A DNA stretch of 21,538 nucleotides from Hypsibius dujardini (Eukaryota > Tardigrada > Eutardigrada > Parachela > Hypsibiidae): assembly GCA_001579985.1 (NCBI GenBank), contig LRSR01012794.1:1-21538 (forward strand). Reading direction: 5' to 3'. The position numbers and the translations under genes are program-made. The notes below the pieces were generated by a model that saw only the letters and a program-made list of their open reading frames with translations, ran no database searches and was not told where the DNA came from. Of this stretch, positions 9,903 through 19,440 are shown piece after piece. Within the stretch, counting starts at the first letter, position 1. The number at the start of each line of letters is the position of its first letter.

Positions 9903-10057
9903 ATCAACGACAAGATTGAGTACACTGGAGGGTCTGAGGTATGAGCAAAAGGGGCGGAGTCAGGTGGTTCTTTGTCTGATTGTTTGAAAACCACCCCTTG
10001 CCCCGCCTCTTTTGCCCATTCCCCGGACCCTCCAGTGTACTCAGTTTTGTCGTTGAT
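9903..10057. repeat. Long inverted repeat (hairpin 2)
   Basis: The left arm 9903-9970 and right arm 9986-10057 pair over nearly their whole length with a loop of about 15 nt. The longest perfect block is GAGTACACTGGAGGGTC (9918-9934 against 10026-10042), and ATCAACGA/TCGTTGAT close the base. No coding content is convincing. Confidence 0.88.
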
Positions 10058-10110
10058 TTCTAGTTGAACGTGTATCTTGGTGCGCAGAGGGTGGTCACTG
10101 GGACACATTA

Positions 10111-10240
10111 CTGTAGAGTCTCGACCACTTGGTGCCAGTTTTTAATGACCCCGTATATTATGACTGCAGGGTGGCACAGTGTGTGCAGGCATAATATACG
10201 GGTGGGTCTAAAAACTGGCATTAAATGGTCGAGACTACAG
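10111..10240. repeat. Long inverted repeat (hairpin 3), abutting secreted-protein copy B
   Basis: Arms 10111-10162 and 10190-10240 share perfect blocks GTCTCGACCA (10118 against 10226), TGCCAGTTTTTA (10133 against 10209) and CCGTATATTATG (10151 against 10190), with a 27-nt loop. Its edge lies 12 nt beyond the stop codon of the minus-strand ORF at 10253, so a transcript of that gene would carry this hairpin in its 3' UTR. Confidence 0.88.
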
Positions 10241-10252
10241 TTCCATTAAACG

Positions 10253-10549
10253 TTAACCTCTTTTGGGACCGAAGTTATGATGAACGCCGTTGTCTTTCTT
10301 CCCGCCTTTTCCGTCGGTCGAGTGGAAGTGATCACGCTGTCCGGGATTGTGAGCTTGATGCTTGATGGGGGCTCCTTGGCCGCCCTGTCGCGCTGCATCC
10401 TTCGCTACCTTCTGACTACCGTGCTGGATGTTGTGGACCTTCGCGTCACCGCTCGGTCCGGCACCTCGGCGACCTGCCTCAGTCGTCGAACTGATCGTGA
10501 GGAGCATGATAGCCACGCACATCGCAACCGTCAAGTATTTCGAAAACAT
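10253..10549 (-). CDS. Putative small secreted Gly/His/Lys-rich protein, copy B
   Basis: The function is unknown. The first ATG is at 10549 and the stop TAA at 10253, giving 98 residues. The N-terminus is a textbook signal peptide (MFSKYLTVAMCVAIMLL, then TISSTTEA) with predicted cleavage before GRRGAG. The mature chain is basic, Gly/His/Gln/Lys-rich and contains basic pairs (GRRG, GGKKDNG, and FGPKRG at the C-terminus). Position-by-position likeness of the signal peptide to copy A (MFS, small aliphatic core with a Cys, TISS) suggests paralogy. A secreted gland product, cationic antimicrobial-like peptide or peptide-hormone precursor would all fit; none is proven. It could have unseen introns. 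A TATA-like ACTTAAAG lies upstream on the minus strand near 10640. Hairpin 3 follows the stop directly. Confidence 0.58.
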   Translation of the reverse strand: MFSKYLTVAMCVAIMLLTISSTTEAGRRGAGPSGDAKVHNIQHGSQKVAKDAARQGGQGAPIKHQAHNPGQRDHFHSTDGKGGKKDNGVHHNFGPKRG

Positions 10550-10789
10550 CTTGAAGAGCAAAATTTCCTGGAATCACTGGTAAAGGTTTGAATTCAAATG
10601 AGCCGTAGTAACGCTCCTTTTACTGTCCTCTTTTCTTTAAGTACTGCCGTGCCAGTTTGTTTTGCATCGTAAACATAAACACAGCATCCGTTTTAGTGAG
10701 CCCCGATCAAGATGAAAAAGTCGCTGCCCCTTTTTTGTGCAGACGGTCGAGTACAGGCCTTATCCAAAGCTTACGAGAAGAGCTATGTA

Positions 10790-10900
10790 GGTGTGTGTGT
10801 GTGTGTGTGTGTCTGTCTGTCTGTCTGTCTGTCTGTGTGTGTGTGTGTCTGTGTCTGTCTGTCTGTCTGTGTGTGTGTGCGTGTGTGTGTGTGAGTGTAT
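10790..10900. repeat. (GT)n / (GTCT)n compound microsatellite
   Basis: Alternating GT and GTCT runs lie upstream (on the minus strand) of secreted-protein copy B. Open frames through it on both strands are repeat artefacts. Confidence 0.95.
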
Positions 10901-11714
10901 TATGATTACTCATGATATTGCCGAAAATGAAACTCATTTTGACAGTTTGCTGACCGAAGGTCGCCGCGTCAAATGTGAGTTATCTGATGGGCCAGCCCGT
11001 TTTCATTCATCACCAACACAAGGCGGAGTCATGTGCGTTGCCGTGCTGTGAATGTTGACAAACAGACTCATAACAACTGTGGCGGAGTTACTTCTTCAGG
11101 CCACACCCATTCCAGCGTGCCCACTCAAAGACTTAACATGTGTGGGCGCATGGGTTTCGGTGTGGGCGGAAGAATCAATTCCGCCACAGCTGTATATGTC
11201 TGTAAGCGGAAGCGCTACTCGTGCACAGAAAAAACCTGCACATTCAATCACAATTCCACAGTCCGCTTAATTGACCATATATTAATTTAGCCGCAAGAGG
11301 GAAGGGACCCACACTGGAAGGTGAACTCTTGCCGGTTGATTCGTTTCAGCATGTGCTCCCTAGTTGGCCATTATTTCCGTCGAAAGAAACTAATATTCCA
11401 AACTGACAACTTTTATGCAAAAAATAAAAACTCTCCTGCGGTCAGTTAGCACCATGCTATTGTATGAAAGATCACTTCGTAGAGCACCGGTCGGTAATGG
11501 CCTTTTGGTAAAATATTTTGTATACGTATACAAAATGTAGTAATTACATTTTAAAATTTAAATGACTGACGAATGCAATGTTAGTTTTCAGGGTCTTGAA
11601 TAGGATTCAAATGGAGAAGATTTGCTGTGGCTTAAATCTGCGTATAACTGGAAGGGACTCTTGCTGACCGACCGCACCACCCAATCTGGACGATACCTTG
11701 CGGTTCAAATCTGT
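10901..11714. other. Intergenic, no gene supported apart from the foldback element
   Basis: Short open frames occur but none shows a signal peptide, domain or splice pattern. The part from 11290 to 11714 is plain mixed sequence with a palindromic TATACGTATA at about 11521-11530. I see nothing functional in it. Confidence 0.5.
11070..11206. mobile_element. Foldback (MITE-like) element with CAACTGTGGCGGA / TCCGCCACAGCTG ends
   Basis: The left arm starts near 11070 (CAACTGTGGCGGAGTTA) and the right arm ends near 11193 (TTCCGCCACAGCTG) with inner pairing of TTCTTC to GGAAGAA and of CCACACCC to GTGTGGGC. The right arm inverted matches the block at 8725-8760 even better than the left arm does, so both loci carry the same repeat family. 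No transposase is present, which fits a non-autonomous element. Confidence 0.5.
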
Positions 11715-12077
11715 AAATGGACCCTTCGTCACCTGATGGACCCCTCGTCGCCTGACGGACCCCTCGTCACCTGATGGACCCCTCATCACCTGATGGACCC
11801 CTCGTCGCCTGACGAACCCCTCGTCACCTGATGGACCCCTCGTCGCCTGACGGACCCCTCATCGCCTGACGGACCCCTCGTCACCTGATGGACCCCCTGT
11901 AACCTGATGGACCCCTCGTCACCTGATGAACCCCTCGTCACTTGATGGACCCCTGGTCATCGGATGGACCCCTCATCACTTGATGGACCCCTCGTCCCCT
12001 GATGGACCCTTCGTCGCCTGATGGACCCCTCGTTACCTGATAGACCCCTGGTCACCTGATGGACCCCTCGTCACCTG
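11715..12077. repeat. 19-bp minisatellite, about 19 copies
   Basis: The consensus unit is CACCTGATGGACCCCTCGT, with common CGCCTGACGG and CATCA variants. The array ends about 700 bp upstream of the guanylyl cyclase start codon. The open frames it creates are artefacts of stop-free units. Confidence 0.96.
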
Positions 12078-12787
12078 TTGATGTTTATTCTACATCGATC
12101 GCCTCACAATTTTTTTTTGTTTTACATTTTCGTTTTTTTTTCTGTTCACACACAATACATTTATTGTCTTATTACTGGTACTGCTCTTAGCATGCGGTGT
12201 TTCTGGCCGCCTGGCGACCCTTTACGCCTCGGTATGTCCGCTGATATGCCAAAAGAGTATAACCCTAACCCCGGAGTACCAGAATTTCCGGTTATGTCGC
12301 GTACAATTATGGACTCTGATTTTCATTTTGGTGCCGTAACTGGATGCAGTCAAGACTGTTACCGGGGACTTTGTCGTCTCCCTGGAAAGCTAAGCAATGA
12401 AAATGGGACGTCAACGTGGATATTTCTGTGAGCTGGGAATTATTTTCTTTTGTGTGAATTACGTGCACATTGAGTAGAAAGGAGCAGCGGATGATTTGTC
12501 AAACAGCAATTAGGCGAAGAGGCCCTCTTTGGCACGCATGTCGGTGTGATGTGCGCCCATTCGCAAAACAAGCCTACACTGCATGCACCGGTACGAGTAT
12601 TCTCAAAGGCACAATCAATGCCGCCGTAAACGTAGGCGGAACATCAGCGTGACTCCCATTTCGATGTGATTATCCAGGACAAATGGGCCTATTTTAATTC
12701 CAGTCTCATAATTCCATCCAGACTTTCCTGTTGACGCAATTTGTTGAAGCCAACTTATCATTTTTTAAGAATTCTAAATCAAACAGT
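12078..12787 (+). other. Presumed promoter / 5' UTR region of the guanylyl cyclase gene
   Basis: A T-rich stretch (12108-12145) is followed by mixed sequence. A plus-strand open frame at 12078-12431 is present but resembles no family I recognise and does not join the cyclase reading frame. No convincing TATA box or splice donor was identified, so this is assigned by position only. Confidence 0.3.
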
Positions 12788-15700
12788 ATGTTAAATTTAC
12801 GATTGTCTACTGTTACTATTTGGATCGTCTTCTGGCATTTCCGCCTGGATATGTTTTGCAGTGCGGCGGATAGTGTCCCCTTCCGTAAAAAGCTCCCGAA
12901 CCAGTTCAGTGCCTCTACGGTAACCAATCTTACCGTTTGTTTTATTCTGGAAGACGACTCCTATTATGCCACGTATGAGAGACTGGCAGCCGCAGTTGAC
13001 CTCGGAATCTCCCATGCTAATACCTTCATTCTACCCGATTATATACGGCTCAAAGTCGCGTACAAGAATATCGGGCCTTCCTGCTCCCATGCACAGTTTT
13101 CTGCAGCTAGGAACATACTTCAGCTGCTGGATAGTGGTGTTACCTGTGATGTCTTCCTTGGTGTTAGTAAGTTACGACCAGAATATGTTTTATTTTTTTG
13201 TCTGTCCGTCCGTCCGCCTGTCCGCCCGTTCGTCTTTCGGTCTATTGGTCTGTCGGTTTATCGGTCTACTGGTCCCTCCGTCTATCCATCTGTCCGTCTA
13301 TCCTCCTGGCGCTCTGGCGCCTATCATCTATCGTCTGATGTTCGTCCGTCTATCCGTCCATCAGTCTCCGTCTGTCCGTCTATCGGTCTCCGTCTGTCCG
13401 TCTATTGGTCTCCGTCTGTCCGTCTATCGGTCTCCGTCTTTCGGTCTGTCGCCCTGTCTTTCTACGTCTCTTTCTCTCTCTGTCCGCCTGACCCTCTGTA
13501 CCTCCGATCCTCCGTTACTCCCTCCGTCTGTCCGTCTGCACGCCTCCAAATGCCCCTCTGTTACTCCAGTCTCTCTGTTTTTGATTTTTTGAAACCCTGT
13601 CCGTCGGCATGTTTGTCGGCCGTCGGTCTGTCCATTTTTCCCTATTTCCCTCTGTCCGTCCGTCCATCCGTCCGTCCATCACTTTTCTTCTAACCGCTCG
13701 TATGTCTATGAGCTTTGTTTGTCTGTCTTAAGTAGTGTACAATACTGAATGCTCAAAATGGGCCTTTCTACAGCCTGTCCCAACACCATTGTGGCAGTTT
13801 ATGGCATGGCAGAGTACCTGGATATTCCAATTCTGGGAGTGCCGACTGCTGGAGCTGCTGTAGTAGTCGCTTCACAGGACCAAAAGTACGCTCGGCTTCC
13901 TCTTCTAATCCGCACGTCCTTCAGCATGACAGACATGACAACATGTTTCAATAAATTCCTGACGGAGTATAACTACACCCATGTGTCTGTTCTACACGAC
14001 GACGCTTATGACTTTTTCACACTCTTTGGTAAACTGGCTAACCAACGATTCCGCCTCATCAATCCAGAACTTGGACGGAATATCTTTGATAAGGGCTTTT
14101 TCAGCGATCAGATGAGCAGCAGCAAATACGCCGAGTTATTGCAAGTTGCCAGCGGGTATTCTCGAGGTATGTCCGTTTACTAAAAACTTTGAAAGTTCAA
14201 TCACCTTGCCCACACTTGAAAGACCCAGTTTTAAGTTGTTAAATGATAAATTTTGATTTTATTTCATTCATTTCAGTGCCGTTTTGTGTGACAAGTATTT
14301 GTAAATCTCTTTCAGTTTTCATTCTTCTGGGTCATGGGAGCGCTGTCCGGCAAATCATGGTCAGAATTGGGTTAAAAAATGTTGTATTAAAAAACGGGAA
14401 AAAGCTACTAATTGATTGATTGATTAACGAATGCGTTTACTCCGGCCAGATAACAGCGAACCAGCTTGGACTACTGCAGGGGGAGTATGTAAGTAGTGAC
14501 CCCAAATAACATCTTATAATAATATGCTCATCCGTCTCTTGAGTTCCACCGACGTTGGTCTGGTACTAGTTATTTCTGGCGGTGGAGTTGTTCCAACTGA
14601 AGTACTGGGGATCCATTCAGTTCAATCAGGACGATGGATTCGACGACGTAAGATCATTTATAAATACGTTGTCGACCGTTTAAAAATATTTTCTGTTGCC
14701 CCTCATAAGCTAATTAAGTAAAGAAGACATTACTTACAGGTGGCTAAAGAGGCCTATAAAAGCTTGCTGGTCCTGACCATGCACGAGGAGCCCGCGAACC
14801 GGGACGTCCGAGTATTCGGCGAGGAGGTCAAATATCTCGCGAAAACTCGCTACAATTTTACGTTTGGTCGTTTAGAACAAGTTCGTATTTCAAAATTAAT
14901 ATTCTCTTTTTTAAGACAACGAATTTCCCAGTTAATTAATTAATACATTTTTAAAAACCACAGCTCGATCCTGTCATAACTGGTGAGTCCTGATCTTTCA
15001 TCGTCTGCCTGTCTAAAAAATAATACCGATGATGAAGAAACAGTTTTGCCTGTGCTTTGTTTAGCTCACTACGAGGCCATTCTATTGTACGCGGAGGAGG
15101 TCGTGTCGATGATGAAGGACGGATTCCGCCAAATCAGCGGCAAGGTTATGGCGAGCCGCATTTGCGGGAATAAGTACGACGTCGGGGTGGCCGGACCAAT
15201 CAGCATCTTCACCAGCGGCCAACGTGCTTGCTACCTCGACATACAGGCATTCAATACGAAATCGGAGGACTTTGAAGTAAACAAAAAACATTTCCCGTCA
15301 CGTTGCAAAAAAAAACGGTTCAGGAAAGGAATTATTGCGACAAAAATGCACATTGTACTAAATGTTCTAGACAATTTGGGATTACGGTCACTCAAACAGC
15401 ACGACAGAGTATTTTCGCCGAGAGAAAAACTTTACCTTCACCGCATCGCCGGACGGTCTCCTGCCGGTGGACGTGCCGGTTTGCGGGTTCCGCGGGGAGA
15501 TTTGCCTGGACCGGAGCATATCGAAAGGAGTGTTGGCTGCTGCCATTGTGGTGCCTCTAATCGCTGTCGTCGGCCTCTGTGTTAGCTCAGTCGTTGTCTT
15601 CCTCAAATTTCGGTACGCTCGCCTTCCCAACGAACAAATCCCAGGCAACGCTCAAAGTTTCTCGCACTTTTTCCCCACACCAGAAAAATGCGACAAGATT

Positions 15701-18700
15701 ACAATCCGAACTGGTGGAAAATCAGCACGGAGGATTTGGCGATCAAACAGAACCGCACGGGAAGTGGTGCATCAAAAAGAACCCTTGTAAGGAACTTCCG
15801 GTTCTCGTCCATTTTTTCTTCCATTTTTTGTTTTCCTCTCAAAAAATTTGTTCGTTTAGACGAGTCAGTCCACCGTGGGGACGTCCGCCTTGACCGGATA
15901 CTCAGCCTATAACTGCGACATTCTTGCCACCCACAACGGCGTCCTGGTCGCCCTGACCGACGTCATCGCTTTCCGGAGGCATCCTACTCCGGACATAGTC
16001 AAACGACTTACCCAAGTAATATTCCCGTCATACCAATTTTTTTCCCCGAAAAATCTGACTTTAAGTACAAACGCAATCTCCTCTCAGATTAAAGCCTGCG
16101 TCAGTCCGAATCTCCAGAAATTCGTCGGTCTGGGACTGAGCAGCACCGGACTGTGCGAGTTCATCGTCAACGAGCCCTGCGCTAAGGGTTCGTTAACGGA
16201 CATCCTGGAGAACGAGATGATCAAACTGGACTGGACATTCAAAAACAGTCTCATTAAAGACATTGTTTTTGTAAGCTGCGAATTATACACGCTGAAAAAA
16301 CTCGTGCATGAACAAGTCGGAAGGATCGAGTTCCGGTGAGTGCATGTGCTTTTTCTACCAGGGTATGACCTACCTACACGGCACTCCCATCTGCTCGCAC
16401 GGCTACCTCAACTCCCACACATGTCTGGTCGACGCGCGGTTCACGCTCAAAATCTCCGACTACGGCTTCCCGTTCTTCCGGAAGCCGGCCGACCTTCAAC
16501 CGCCCCGTGCCAGCGATGTCGACGCTCAACGCCAGTACGAGACCCTTTTATGGCGAGCTCCCGAGCTCCTTCGACAGCTCATGCCGCCAGAAGGTACACA
16601 GGTACTACCACATTCCTCCCACCTGCCTCGTCCGAGCATTCAGCCCCCGCGTCGTCAACAACTGTAACCCATTTTAAATTAGTTTTCATTTTCAATTTAT
16701 AAGCGGTTATTATCTGCAGAAAGGGGATGTGTACAGCTTTGCCATTATACTGCAACAAATTATCCTGCGCAGCGGACCGTTCGAACTGCCCGATGATCCG
16801 CTGGAATTATCGCATCAGGAGATAATTCAAGAGGTATTTTCAGGGGAAGGGTCTCACACAATTTCTCTAAAGGTTTCTCATGGGGAAGAGCCTCACACAA
16901 TTTCTCTAAAGGTTTCTCATAATGAGGGTTCATTTGATCATTTTCCGTTCGTGCCACTTTGCAGGTCGTTGCGGCGAACATTCCCCCGGTGCGACCGCGA
17001 GTGCCACGCGCCGCCTGTTCAAACCAATTGTACGACCTCATGGAGAGGTGCTGGGAAGAGGTCCCGGTGGAACGCTTGACGTTCCCGAAGGTATTGCACT
17101 CGCATTTTACTTTATACCTGTTATTATTATGTATTATTTATTTACTGGTTGTTGTATTCCTGAGAAGATCAAAGACCGCCTGAAACGGGTGATTGGCGAC
17201 GTGGGCGACAACATCGTGGACCTGCTCTTCAAGCGGATGGAGCAGTACGCGGCGGATCTGGAGTTCAAAGTGGCAGAGAAGACGCAGCAGTTTATGGAGG
17301 AGAAGACACGGTCCGAGCAATTACTGGGCCAGCTCCTTCCCAAGTATGTTTTTTCTCTCGTGTGCCCACTTGACTTGGCTCTAAAACTTTTTTTGTTGAA
17401 ATACTGCACATGTATACTACACATGTAAAACTTGATCTCTCCCATACCGCGTAGTACTTATAGATACAGTATGTACTATATTTCCTCGATAGAGAGCGAC
17501 AGTGCACCGGTCACGTGACGTAACGATTGCCCGCTGTACACGAGAAAGCTTTGTGTACGACTCAATGGCATGCGAGGTACAGACCGGGCAGGGTACATGC
17601 TGACGAGTAGGGGGGAACGTCACACAGCTTGTGCGCTGTCGCTATCTATCGAGGAAATATAGTAACGTATGCATATGAGAATTCACTGGTCAACAAATTA
17701 CAGGCTGGTAGCTGCTGCTCTGACCAGGGGCGAACACGTCGACCCAGAGGCATACGAGAGCGTGACCATCTTCTTCAGCGATATTGTCGGCTTCACGACC
17801 ATCTCGGCGGCCGGCTCGCCCATGGATGTGGTGAGTCTCCTCAACGGACTCTACACCTTCTTCGACTCTGTCTTGGAGCGGTATGACGTTTATAAAGTGG
17901 AAACGATCGGCGATGCCTACATGGTGCGTATCACACATCAATGTATCAATCAATGTATTCTCCCTCGCTTGGATACCTTTCAATTCCCCGATCTCAGTGA
18001 AGCGGCGCTGTACTTTAGGGCAAACTCCAGCCCATCTCTTGCCCCATCAACTGAAAATATAATAATACAATAATATCAATTGCAGTAATAATATTGCAGG
18101 TTTCGTCGGGTCTTCCAGTGCGGAACGGAAACCGGCATGCTGCCGAGATCGCACAGATGGCGCTAGACCTCATGAAGGGAATCCGACTATTCTCCGTGCC
18201 AAATCGTCCTACTGTGGCGTTGGAGATTCGAGCAGGAGTAAATTCAGGTGCGCCTTCCTATGACACACCGGTATCTATGTTTGGGGCACGAAATAATTAC
18301 CGGTATAGTGGATTTTTATGTTGCAATTTCAGGACCATGCGTTGCCGGTATAGTTGGCCTGAAGATGCCTCGTTACTGCCTGTAAGTCATTTAATTTTAA
18401 AAACCGATTCCGCTGCCATTGTATCAGTTATGGCGTTTTACAGTTTTGGCGATACAGTGAACGTCGCTTCCAGGATGGAATCAACGGGCGAACGTAAGGT
18501 TCATGGATTGGCAACAACAGGGTTCTCCTCAATATTTATATTAAATTATGATTCCATATGTAGAATTTGCGAGAGAGAATTAGAGAACTTCTGTCGAGGC
18601 AGTTTTCTTTTTTTTGCTACAGCAATGAAAATACAAATCACTCATGAAACGAAAGACCTCCTCCGAAACATTGGCGGATTCGTCACAACTGAGCGTGGTC

Positions 18701-19330
18701 CCGTGGCAGTCAAGGTAAAATGCTGGCTATGCTGGCTACAGCTATTTTACCCCTCCCTGGGGCCCCATAGATCCCTGGCTAGTTTACCCTCTCCGTATAC
18801 ATCACTAAGGGCCCAGATAGCGCTGTCCGTCGGTCCGTCCGTTGTCTTATCCGTCCGTCCGTCCGTCCGTCCGTCCGTCCGTTTGTCCGTCCGTTTGTCC
18901 GTCCATTGTCTGTCCGTACGGCCGGACGGAGTGACAACAAACGGGCCGACAATCGACGGACTGTTGGACGGACGGATAACGGACGGACAGCGGACGGACA
19001 ACGGACGAACAACGGACGGACAACGGACGGACAACGGACGGACAGCATGCGAGGGGTACAATAGTAGGAGCGCTATTTGGGTTTCTGGTGATTTACACAA
19101 GGAGGGCTTAAAGTAGCCAGGCTTCTATTGGAGCCTTGGGAGGGGTAAAATAGCCGGGGTTCTATTGTGCCCAAAAAGGTGGACAAAATAGCCACTCCGT
19201 AAAATTATACATTGTATGCGTGGTACTTCGTTGAGGCAACCACGTTTTTTCTTTACCACAGGGAAAAGGAACTTTGACAACATACTGGCTCCTGACTTCC
19301 GAGCTGGAAATGAAGGAGAAGAAGGGATAA
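12788..19330 (+). CDS. Receptor-type guanylyl cyclase (natriuretic peptide receptor-like), complete, 22 exons
   Basis: This is a membrane receptor converting GTP to cGMP on ligand binding. Exons: 12788-13166, 13774-14166, 14316-14359, 14450-14488, 14570-14647, 14740-14880, 14964-14982, 15065-15276, 15371-15612, 15684-15786, 15860-16015, 16088-16270, 16362-16601, 16720-16833, 16965-17090, 17165-17343, 17704-17923, 18100-18247, 18333-18381, 18444-18493, 18623-18714, 19262-19330. They total 3276 nt (1091 aa plus stop), and vertebrate relatives are about 1060 aa. Domains: signal peptide; ligand-binding fold ([27 protein letters not shown]); membrane helix at 15527-15601; kinase-homology domain ([23 protein letters not shown]); coiled-coil linker ([10 protein letters not shown]); cyclase domain with FSDIVGFT metal site, [10 protein letters not shown] and [16 protein letters not shown] (Glu and Cys that select guanine; catalytic Asn and Arg). 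It ends soon after [12 protein letters not shown]. An in-frame ATG also lies at 12731; 12788 was chosen because it puts the hydrophobic signal at the N-terminus. The ligand is unknown. Confidence 0.94.
13190..13690. repeat. Degenerate (GTCC/GTCT)n repeat in cyclase intron 1
   Basis: GTCTGTCCGTC-type repeats run through most of the 13167-13773 intron, with a few 26-bp higher-order units (GTCTCCGTCTGTCCGTCTAT) at about 13363-13440. Long Ser/Val/Arg-rich open frames here are not coding. Confidence 0.92.
14964..14982 (+). other. 19-nt micro-exon of the guanylyl cyclase gene
   Basis: Between CAG (14961-14963) and donor GTGAGT (14983) only 19 nt are retained, coding LDPVIT plus one split base. The flanking exons (ending ...FGRLEQ at 14880 and starting [12 protein letters not shown] at 15065) join in frame through it. 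If it is skipped the frame is lost, so its inclusion is needed for the receptor. Confidence 0.75.
16834..16911 (+). repeat. Two 39-bp direct repeats at a cyclase splice donor, in frame with the exon
   Basis: Units 16834-16872 and 16873-16911 each begin with the GT of a donor context and end ...TTTCTCTAAA(G). Both are exactly 13 codons, stop-free in the reading frame of the preceding exon, and each boundary offers a new GT. The intron continues to the acceptor at 16964. Confidence 0.85.
17476..17662. mobile_element. 187-bp MITE with terminal inverted repeats and TA target duplication, in cyclase intron 16
   Basis: The left end, CTATATTTCCTCGATAGA (from 17476), and the right end, its near-perfect reverse complement (to 17662), extend as about 45-bp terminal inverted repeats ending in GTGACG/CGTCAC with a few mismatches. 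A TA dinucleotide flanks each side (17474-17475 and 17663-17664), as in Tc1/mariner-class insertions. The inner sequence pairs again (TGCCCG.. with CGGGCA). There is no coding capacity. Confidence 0.82.
18741..19154. mobile_element. 414-bp foldback element with nested opposing CCGT repeats, in the last cyclase intron
   Basis: The outer arms 18741-18784 and 19111-19154 are inverted copies (GCTATTTTACCCCTCCC and its complement GGGAGGGGTAAAATAGC). Inside, a (GTCC)n block at about 18829-18905 faces an (ACGG)n block at about 18945-19042, so the whole insert can fold back on itself. A third fragment (AAAATAGCC) lies just outside at 19185-19193. Confidence 0.78.
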
Positions 19331-19434
19331 CTTGTTTTTCGGTCGTGATCAAAATCTTTTTCAGCGAATTTAGTTTTAACTCGACGCAATTTTTTCGTAG
19401 ACTTGTCGTATACGTGCCACGTGACTCACAGCGA

Positions 19435-19440
19435 AATAAA
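19435..19440 (+). terminator. Candidate polyadenylation signal of the guanylyl cyclase gene
   Basis: An exact AATAAA lies 105 nt after the TAA stop, which would give a short 3' UTR. No coding sequence intervenes. A further AATAAA occurs at 19977-19982. Confidence 0.5.

Noticed and set aside
12078-12431. 117-residue plus-strand open frame upstream of the cyclase gene
   Set aside because: It starts inside the end of the minisatellite, runs through a T-rich tract, and its protein resembles no family I know. It does not join the cyclase frame through a credible donor.
18747-19100. Arg/Ser/Pro-rich minus-strand open frames
   Set aside because: Simple-sequence CCGT repeats in an intron; open on both strands because the units lack stops.
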